Shown piece after piece: positions 57,146-64,000 of a stretch of DNA of 64,000 nt. The stretch covers positions 434,001 to 498,000 of the forward strand of contig JADNYV010000011.1 of assembly GCA_015501055.1 (NCBI GenBank), in the 5' to 3' direction. The stretch is from Mucidula mucida (taxonomy: Eukaryota; Basidiomycota; Agaricomycetes; Agaricales; Physalacriaceae). Each line of letters starts with the position of its first letter. Positions within the stretch are counted from its first letter, which is position 1. The notes under the pieces were generated by a model. The model searched no databases. It was not told the origin of the DNA and saw only the letters and a program-made list of their open reading frames with translations. A program made the translations under genes and the position numbers.

Positions 57146-58474
57146 ATGGGCAAAGTTCCGACGAAGAAGACGTCCGGGAGGAAACAGGCTAGACCTGAAT
57201 TTGACGAAGACGCGCAGTGGACAGAGGAATACTTGAATGGATTTACGGTCGCGATTCTGAAGGATGTAATCCAGGTATGTCGCGTTGCTGTGAAGTTGAT
57301 CCCCCTCTGAAATTTCAAATTGTCCACAGAAGCTGAATATTCGCGTTAATGGTCGCCTTAAGGCGGACTTGGTACATGCAATGATAGACTAGTACGTGAT
57401 CTTTCAGACTATAACAACCGCTTGCTGAAGTTGCATACCAGTCGATCCCCAGAACAAAAAGAAACGAATGAAACCGCATCACAGCCCGCTGAGCCACAAA
57501 CCACACGTCCGAAGAGAAAGCGCGACGTGGCCACATCGAACAACGAGAAAGAAGATGAAAGGGCGACTAAACGGCCAAGGAGAGGCAACCGTCGAGTGGC
57601 TGCTAAATCCAAACGCACGGAACCATCATCCGACGAGGAGGGAGAAGAAGAGAAAAAAGCGCCCCCACCCCAGACTCCAGCACGCCACAACGATCATACC
57701 GTTTCGTCCCCTCCACCCCGGCCTCATCGCCCCAAGCGCAAAAGCATCGCGAGAGGGTTGTCCCTGACTCCCGAACGCTCGGGGGACGAGTCTCGTCGGG
57801 GAAGCCCGTCCTCTCACTGGGCGTTCTCTCCAGATCGCTACATGTCTCCAGAATTTGTTCCAGCCACACGCTCGGCGTCTTTTGAGCTTGAGCTCGAAGC
57901 TCCGGCGCCATTTGTACAAGAGGAGCGTGTCGAGCCGCGTCCCACTCCACGCGAGGTTGGTGATGAAGCGCCAACTGCTGCCGAAGCCCACGTTGAAGAG
58001 CTAGCTGCTCCCGAAACCCGTATCGAGCCACGGCCGACCGTTTTAATGCGACCACATGAGGCTTTGGATGGTGGCAATGGCGCTGAAGTGTCACCTGTTG
58101 CGGAAAATCATGTCGAGCCACGGCCGACCGTGCTAATGCGCCCACACGAAGCATTGGATGCTGCCGACAACACTTTGCAAGCCGCGGATGCAAAGGGCGC
58201 GAACGCAGACGAGGATAGTGATGACGAAATGGACGAGGATTCGGAGGACTATCGTAAAAGGTTTTTCTCTAAGCGAAACAAGGAGCTCCTGGAGGGCCAT
58301 TTGACGATGACTCGCATCAACGCGACATATTTGGCGATGCGCGCTTTGCACAATGAGATGGCGGTGGATATCGAGTTGATGACCAAAGTGCGCCATGCAG
58401 CGGGAGTGGAGGCAACGCAGCTCAAATCCGAGGGCCGAGAGTTCCCTGTTGACAGGTTCAGTAATATGCGATAG
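57146..58474 (+). CDS. SAP-like-domain protein with duplicated EPRPTVLMRPHEALD motif
   Basis: Start MGKVPTKKTSGRKQARPEFD. The N-terminal exons encode YLNGFTVAILKDVIQKLNIR with NGRLKADLVHAMIDY, a helix-extended-helix resembling SAP DNA/RNA-binding motifs. A long basic, Pro/Ser-rich region with nuclear-localisation-like clusters (TTRPKRKRD, TKRPRRGNRR) follows. Then the stretch EPRPTVLMRPHEALD occurs twice, 30 residues apart, with a shorter related EPRPTPREV before them. The C-terminal helical part reads DYRKRFFSKRNKELLEGHLT and INATYLAMRALHNEMAVDIE. Two introns; frame intact. Probably a nuclear or chromatin-associated protein; no enzymatic motif and no family name known to me. Confidence 0.72.
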
Positions 58475-58536
58475 AGCAAGGCGTGGACGCACTGATTATT
58501 TATAGTATTTAACCTGTACATCTAATCTACATTCAT

Positions 58537-59465
58537 CTATTGCTGCTGCATCAAATCGTTCAATATTCTGACGACCTGTCCGACGCCCAGGCGAACTTGC
58601 TCCTGCTCTGACTCTCGTACGCGAGTCATCAGCCTGCTTTCAAACTTGTCAGGATGGAAGCGCAGATAAGTCTCTCTAAGTTTATCCTTTCTGTCCTTTT
58701 TCTGCTCGTCGATCGACGATGAAAATAAGAATGAAGTAACAGCGTTCGAAGTGAGGTCGTCGATGGAGACGTGGGCTTTTGATGCGACCGGCCATGGTAT
58801 ATCTCGAAAGTCATATTGGGCAGCGTCGTTGGGAGTGGCAAGAATGACCTTCCAGCGAGAATCGTACTCTCCACGTGCAAAGTCAAGGCGTCGGGATTCC
58901 CGTTCGCGTTTCCGCTGCTGGCGTTCCTCCTCCATAACCTTTTCGAGCCTCTTGGTCTCTTCCTTTTCTGCTTTTCGTTTAGCACGAGCAGCGGCTTTCT
59001 CTGCCTTTCGCCGCTGACTTTCATCGTATTCCTGCGCATGCGTTTTCCTTTACTACTTTGTTAGCTTACGATTACAATTGGATTGAGAGACACTTGCCTG
59101 TACATTCCGACGCGCACCCACTCGGCGTATTCCTCATCGTCCATTTGCAAGGGGTCCATTTTGGGATAATCGTCGCCCTCATAGACGTTTGTGGACCCAG
59201 TTCCTCCCCATCTCATAGGTACATGTGCAAAGTCGTTCATTCTGGCCTCGAGTGAGTCCAAGCGCTCGTCGTCTTCGAATGCCAAAGACATCTTTTCCCG
59301 AAAGCGTGCTTCCTCTATTTCAGCCTGTATTTTGGCGTAGTCTGATGGTCCAGGACCGTCGTTGTCGTCAAGCTCTTCCCGACGCCGCCGTTCCTGTTTC
59401 CGCTGTCGTTTGCGGGCATAGTGTGCCTCTTCCTGAGGTGTTCGTTTGAGATGCAACTTAGGCAT
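58537..59465 (-). CDS. NFKBIL1-like (IkBL-family) protein
   Basis: Start MPKLHLKRTPQEEAHYARKR at 59465. A basic coiled region and acidic helices follow (AEIEEARFREKMSLAFEDDE, GDDYPKMDPLQMDDEEYAEW), then a long charged helix (KAEKAAARAKRKAEKEETKR). The C-terminal domain reads DSRWKVILATPNDAAQYDFR, DIPWPVASKAHV and DKLRETYLRFHPDKFESRLM, with a J-domain-like HPD, ending LNDLMQQQ. This order and the LRFHPDKF block are those of the C-terminal half of NFKBIL1 relatives, which in animals and plants are linked to splicing and mRNA processing. One intron of GC-AG type (donor gcaagt near 59100). About 290 residues, frame intact. Divergent from ARP3. Confidence 0.75.
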
Positions 59466-59549
59466 TGTTGTGGCAGGAAGAGAGCAGTATGTATCATTTA
59501 TTATCATCACAAGTCGCAGCAAGCACACTTGCTTTCGACCACCGCAACC
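59466..59549. promoter_or_regulatory. 84-bp divergent promoter between the NFKBIL1-like gene and ARP3
   Basis: Start codons of the two genes are separated by only 84 bp, so both promoters and both 5' leaders must overlap. No TATA box is obvious. Part of one leader may run into the other gene. Confidence 0.7.
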
Positions 59550-61139
59550 ATGTCCAATTTAGCGCCTATCATTTGCGATAATGGAACGGGATATTCAAAA
59601 ATCGGGTAAATCCTCCTCCTAGTGCTGTTGCTCGCCGTGCTCAACGACGTCTAGCTTTGCTGGAAACTCGGATCCATCTTTGTGCGTATAATAGTCCAGG
59701 ATGTCACAACACTTTGACGCGCAATTCTGCCATACAGTGTGTTTCCGACAGCTATAGCGACCCGCGGTCCTGCCGCCCAGTCGTCCCGCGCCCCAGCGAT
59801 CCCCGCCAAACCAGGCAGTCTCGCATCCAAGCGCGGCGTTGAGGATCTCGACTTCTTCATCGGCGACGAGGCCCTTGCAAACGCGAAAACGCCCGGATAT
59901 GGTGTCCACTACCCCATCCGCCATGGAATGATAGACAACTGGGATTACATGGAGCGCTACTGGGAGCAGACCATCTTCAAATATCTCAGGGCAGAGCCTG
60001 AGGATCACCATTTCCTCCTGGTAAGCCTTGTAGCGATAGACGTTCATTTCAGTCTAACTTGTCTGCTAGACCGAGCCTCCGTTGAACCCTCCAGAGAACA
60101 GAGAGCAGACCGCCGAGATCTTCTTTGAATCGTTCAACATCAAGGGCCTCTACATCGCCGTCCAGGCTGTCCTTGCCCTTGCCGCCTCCTGGACATCCAA
60201 CCGTGTCACCGACCGCACGCTCACTGGGACGGTCATCGACTCTGGCGATGGTGTCACCCACGTCATTCCCTGTGCGGAGGGGTATGTTATTGGCAGCGCC
60301 ATCAAGCACATCCCCATCGCTGGTCGCGATATTTCCCAATTTGTGCTCAATCTTATGCGAGAACGTGGAGAGATGTCTGCCGTGCCGCCGGAAGACCAAC
60401 TGAGGGTGGCAGGTAAAGTCAAAGAGACGTACAGCTACGTCTGCCAGGATATCGTTAGGGAGTTCCGCAAGTATGATGAGGATCCGTACAAGTACTTTGA
60501 GCGCTACGAGGGAGAACATAGCGTCACGGGAAGGGTGTGTACTCCTCTCGAGTCGCATCACAAAGCTGACCGTCTGTCAAGAAATACAGCATAGATGTCG
60601 GCTATGAACGCTTCCTTGCCCCCGAAATCTTCTTCAACCCAGAGATCTACTCTTCTGATTTCTTGACGCCACTTCCTGACATTGTCGACGAAGTTATACA
60701 ACAGTCCCCGATCGATGTTCGTCGTGGTTTGTACAAGGTTAGTTTATTTGTGATACGAGTCTTCTTGTTTGACAAGTAGATTAGAACATCGTTCTTTCTG
60801 GTGGATCGACAATGTTCCAGCACTTTGGCAACCGTCTCAAGCGGGACTTGAAGCTCTTGGTTGACCGTCGATTGGATGCCAGCATGCTTGCAAGCGGAAA
60901 CTTGCTCAAGGTAGATTGATTCCCCTGGTCTAATTCAATTGACTAATTTGTTTCTCAAGTCTTCGGGAGTTGAAGTTGATGTCATCTCTCACAAACAACA
61001 GCGCTACGCTGTATGGTTTGGTGGCTCCTTATTGGCATCACTACCTGAATTCTATGGTTCTTGCCATACCAAGGCGCAATACGATGAAGTTGGGCCGAGC
61101 ATTTGCAGACGGTACCAGATATTTGGAGCAGCTCTGTAG
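59550..61139 (+). CDS. ARP3: Actin-related protein 3 (Arp2/3 complex)
   Basis: Core subunit of the Arp2/3 complex, which nucleates branched actin filaments at endocytic sites. Start [19 protein letters not shown] with the first phosphate loop. Two mini-exons add FAGNSDPSF and [12 protein letters not shown]. Then come [60 protein letters not shown] (second phosphate loop), [20 protein letters not shown] and [20 protein letters not shown], ending [20 protein letters not shown] and then [10 protein letters not shown]. The pattern, including [16 protein letters not shown], separates Arp3 from actin and Arp2. Introns splice in phase and the frame is intact; about 420 residues as expected. Confidence 0.95.
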
Positions 61140-61327
61140 GAGATGGATGACATTTGTACTTGCTAGTGGAAATAGAATTGAATTGCGGAGATCTACTTTC
61201 GAGTGAAAGCGCCCAGTGTGGCTGTGCCACACACACATATCGTGGGAAGTTGGCTGATTTGGCATAGCAAATTTGGCGCTGCTCACCACTGTCAACATCA
61301 ACGCTCGGCGCACTCCTCAAGTAAAAA

Positions 61328-61923
61328 ATGGGCTCTACTAGGTGAGCAGACTATGCTGGCCTACATGCAGAACGAATCCTGGTGGAATGGATGGAGGAAA
61401 TGGGCTGGATGCAGAATGGATGGAGGCTGACCACCTTTGGTTCGCAGACTGTACTGCAAAGGTCGCGTCCTCGGCCACAAGCGCGCCAAGCGCAACACCC
61501 GCCCCAACACCTCCCTCCTCCAGATTGAGGGTGTCGCCACGAAGGAGGATGCCCAGTTTTACCTTGGAAAGGTGCGTTCCCGCGGACTCGAGATGATATA
61601 TGGGCGCTGATAAACGATTGGCGCAGCGTGTTGCCTACGTCTACAAGGCCAAGCGGGAGATCAAGGGATCCAAAGTGCGAGTGATCTGGGGGTGCGTTTA
61701 TCTCATACTCATGCTTGCTGGCCGGTGTGCTCAATACGATATATTCTGCAGACGGGTAACCCGGCCACACGGCGGCTCTGGCGTCGTCAAGTCAAAATTC
61801 CGTTCCAACCTCCCGCCCCGCGCATTCGGTGCCAGCGTCCGTGTCGTATGTGGCCTTTTTTGCTGGTATCCAAGTAATTGCCTGATTTTTCACAAAAAGA
61901 TGCTCTACCCGTCGACGATCTAA
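61328..61923 (+). CDS. RPL33: 60S ribosomal protein eL33 (RPL35A/RPL33)
   Basis: Five exons: [25 protein letters not shown] with [59 protein letters not shown] with [10 protein letters not shown]; and MLYPSTI. These are the full-length eL33 landmarks, including GHKRxKRN and the terminal MLYPS. The first exon is only 14 nt, typical of fungal ribosomal protein genes. Frame intact, about 110 residues, 188 bp downstream of ARP3 on the same strand. Confidence 0.95.
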
Positions 61924-62888
61924 GCAGTCTGTATACATTATGCAAACACATGGCTCTTTCCTTTCTTCACGTAGCGCAATATGAACATGTTGGCAGCACC
62001 GAATGGTGGGGCATTGTACAACTGATTTGACTTTGAGTTCCGGCAGATATGCGCACTACTGGGATGGGCGAGGCAAACTTGAATGAACGAGTCAACAATT
62101 CGGGCCGAGCGGTTGTTCACACACCGAGAACTATATCCGCTGCTTTTTCGCGCATCTGCAAGCACACCATCCTCCTTCAGACAACTGAACACGTTCAACC
62201 TTTGAGCTTTAGTCTTCCAAAGCAATGATGCTAATGGAGGTCGAGTCGGCACGCCTCGTCAAATCATTCTCTAGAGTCAATTTGAGAGCTTTGGAAGTTT
62301 TCCGTATCGGTTTCGGCATGATCTCCTTGCTCTTTGAGGCATGCTATGATCTATCATACATCGCCTTGTATGACTTCGTGACGAGCTACGCGACCAGGAA
62401 TTGCGGCGTTGGGTAGCGCCAGTAGTGACAATCTCAGGGCTTGGAAACAGAATCGGTCGGATAGAAGCATGGGTCAGGAATGCTCGCTCAATTGTTTGCC
62501 ATACTATGATAACTCGTAAGGCCTGGCGGCCGTTTGGAGGTCAGTAACAGATTCTGATACGTCTCGTCTTAAGACAATGGTGATGCAATACTGCGCCACA
62601 TGCCAGTGAGCCCAAGCACAAAAATTCGCGCTATTACTTGATCCAAAAATCCCAAAGCACTCGACTTCCAAGTCCGCTCCATGATCAGAGCGCAACCTAG
62701 TATTCCTAGGCCAACTCTAGAGCAATCTATGCTGGAACGTGGATCAAAGCGCACATTACGACAGTCCTAAAGCTATAAAATCGAACGGTGATGTTCGGTG
62801 TGGCGAATCAGAGACATGGTCACCTGCTAAATCTAGACCGATCACCTGTTATAAACCCGGCAGCTTAACTGCAGCTTGGACCGGAACC
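61924..62888. promoter_or_regulatory. Intergenic; TATA-like box before the glutaryl-CoA dehydrogenase gene
   Basis: No gene seen on either strand. TTATAAA at 62849-62855 lies 34 bp before the ATG at 62889, so if it is used the 5' leader is very short. The remainder is 3' flank of eL33 and unassigned DNA. Confidence 0.4.
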
Positions 62889-64000
62889 ATGTCCTTCCTT
62901 GCGCGTTCCCATGTCTCTCGAACTCTGAAGTCCTCCGTTCTGCGTCCCAGCCGGCGCTACACATCTAGTTCAGTCAATTCCATCTTCCGGTAGCCCCTTC
63001 CCACTGATCCACAAAACCAGACTATGCAGCCTATCAATGGGAGGTATGTTCTTCGGTCCTTTGTACGGTATCACGACGCTAATACGCGCCATTAGGATCC
63101 CCTTAATCTTGAAAGTCTCTTGACTGACGAGGAAATTGCAATCCGGTAAGTATTCGCGCAGGCGGAGGGAGTATGACCCGCGTTGCTCACCGTTGAATAG
63201 GGATACCGCGCATGAATATTGCCAGGTGCGTTCGCTCTACAAGTCGTTTGGACACATTACTCAAGGACGGGTAGGAAAACCTTTTGCCCCGTGTGCTGGA
63301 GGGATGGCGAACCGAAGGTCCGTCTACCTGCTTAAACATAATTTCCAGTCATGTCATTCGCATGCAATCGTAGAGTTCAATCACGACATTCTCCCTGAGA
63401 TGGGCAAGCTAGGCCTCCTCGGGTCGACCATTCAGGGCTACGGATGCGCCGGCGTGAGCAATGTCGCCTACGGCCTCATCGCACGCGAAATAGAACGGTG
63501 CTCACTGTCCGCCCCTTCCGTCTTCCAGGACTAAACTCGAGATAGCGTGGACTCTGGATATCGCTCAACAGCCTCGGTGCAGTCTTCTCTCGTTATGCAC
63601 CCAATCAACGAATTTGGGACCGATGCTCAAAAGGAGAAGTACCTTCCGCGTCTGGGTACGTCTTTCTTCGCATCGTATGTTCTTCTGCTCACGACTCCAT
63701 ATAACAGCAAAGGGAGAACTCATTGGCGCGTTTGTAAGTGTCAAAGCTCCATCTCGATTCTTCCATTCTTCATGTTCATATAGGGCCTGACTGAACCCAA
63801 CCACGGCTCGGATCCCGGAGGTATGGAGACCACTGCTGAGGAAGTAGATGGCGGGTACATCATCCACGGTAGTAAGACGTGGATCTCCAATGCTCCCGTA
63901 GCGTGAGTTCCACAACAGCTTCATTCTCTCCACTTTTACCACTGACTTTTAGCGATATTTTCATCGTATGGGCGAACTGCAAGTGGGACAAGAAAGTCCG
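62889..64000 (+). CDS. GCDH: Glutaryl-CoA dehydrogenase (5' part, cut by window end)
   Basis: Mitochondrial FAD enzyme that oxidises and decarboxylates glutaryl-CoA in lysine and tryptophan breakdown. Start [20 protein letters not shown], followed by [13 protein letters not shown], is an Arg/Ser-rich presequence. Mature part: [126 protein letters not shown] and [20 protein letters not shown]. The FAD-contact motif and [11 protein letters not shown] are typical of acyl-CoA dehydrogenases, and [13 protein letters not shown] with the [16 protein letters not shown] block marks the glutaryl-CoA branch. At least six introns. The phase of the first intron (near 62992) does not quite fit and may hide one missing base. 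The catalytic C-terminal half lies outside. Confidence 0.88.

Noticed and set aside
61342..61450. Possible snoRNA in the first intron of the eL33 gene
   Set aside because: Ribosomal-protein introns often host snoRNAs, but I find no C box (RTGATGA) paired with a D box, and no H/ACA pattern.

Overview
The window reads as nuclear DNA of a filamentous basidiomycete, most likely an Agaricomycete. Genes are dense and split by many introns of about 50 nt (GT..AG, plus at least two GC..AG). The gene content fits this: fungal-specific FunK1 kinases, Agaricomycete-type 7TM and 4TM orphan membrane proteins, an F-box/LRR remnant, and standard eukaryotic housekeeping genes. I saw no bacterial operons, CRISPR arrays, rRNA genes or convincing tRNA genes.

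Layout. 0.9-5.6 kb: eIF4G (-). 6.9-12 kb: a 7TM orphan (-), a small orphan (+), a 4TM orphan (+) and TIM22 (+). 12.7-16 kb: an alpha/beta-hydrolase (lipase/esterase) with a long C-terminal extension (+). 16.7-17.4 kb: a secreted cupredoxin-like protein (-). 18.3-20.8 kb: an arrestin-related trafficking adaptor with a PPxY motif (+). 21.2-22.4 kb: a siderophore-type N-acyltransferase (-) with an exact iron-GATA-factor motif just upstream. 22.8-26.5 kb: VPS41 of the HOPS complex (-). 26.8-28.3 kb: an ACAD10/11-like phosphotransferase ending in the peroxisomal signal SRL (-). 28.9-30 kb: an F-box/LRR remnant (-).

30.7-52.1 kb is a mosaic of segmental duplications. It holds a degraded and an intact copy of an isocitrate-lyase/PEP-mutase (ICL/PEPM) family enzyme plus a third 3' remnant; two nearly identical FunK1 kinase copies 12.2 kb apart, one older partial copy and one micro-inverted fragment; a kinase-like gene whose catalytic Asp reads as Asn, with its 3' end copied 10 kb downstream; and a truncated NAB2-type zinc-finger fragment. 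Embedded in it is an intact metabolic block: the ICL/PEPM enzyme, a flavocytochrome-b2-type dehydrogenase head-to-tail behind it, and an NmrA-like NAD(P)-binding protein.

52.9-64 kb is again ordinary core genome: a mitochondrial-type AAA P-loop ATPase (+), an acidic nuclear-type protein (-), a SAP-like protein (+), an NFKBIL1-like protein (-) sharing an 84-bp divergent promoter with ARP3 (+), ribosomal protein eL33 (+) and the 5' part of glutaryl-CoA dehydrogenase (+, cut by the window end).

The coding frames of at least nine otherwise good genes, including VPS41, can only be followed if one base is added to a short homopolymer. Because this hits unrelated genes in the same manner, consensus error is the simplest explanation, and several loci that look like pseudogenes may be intact in the organism.
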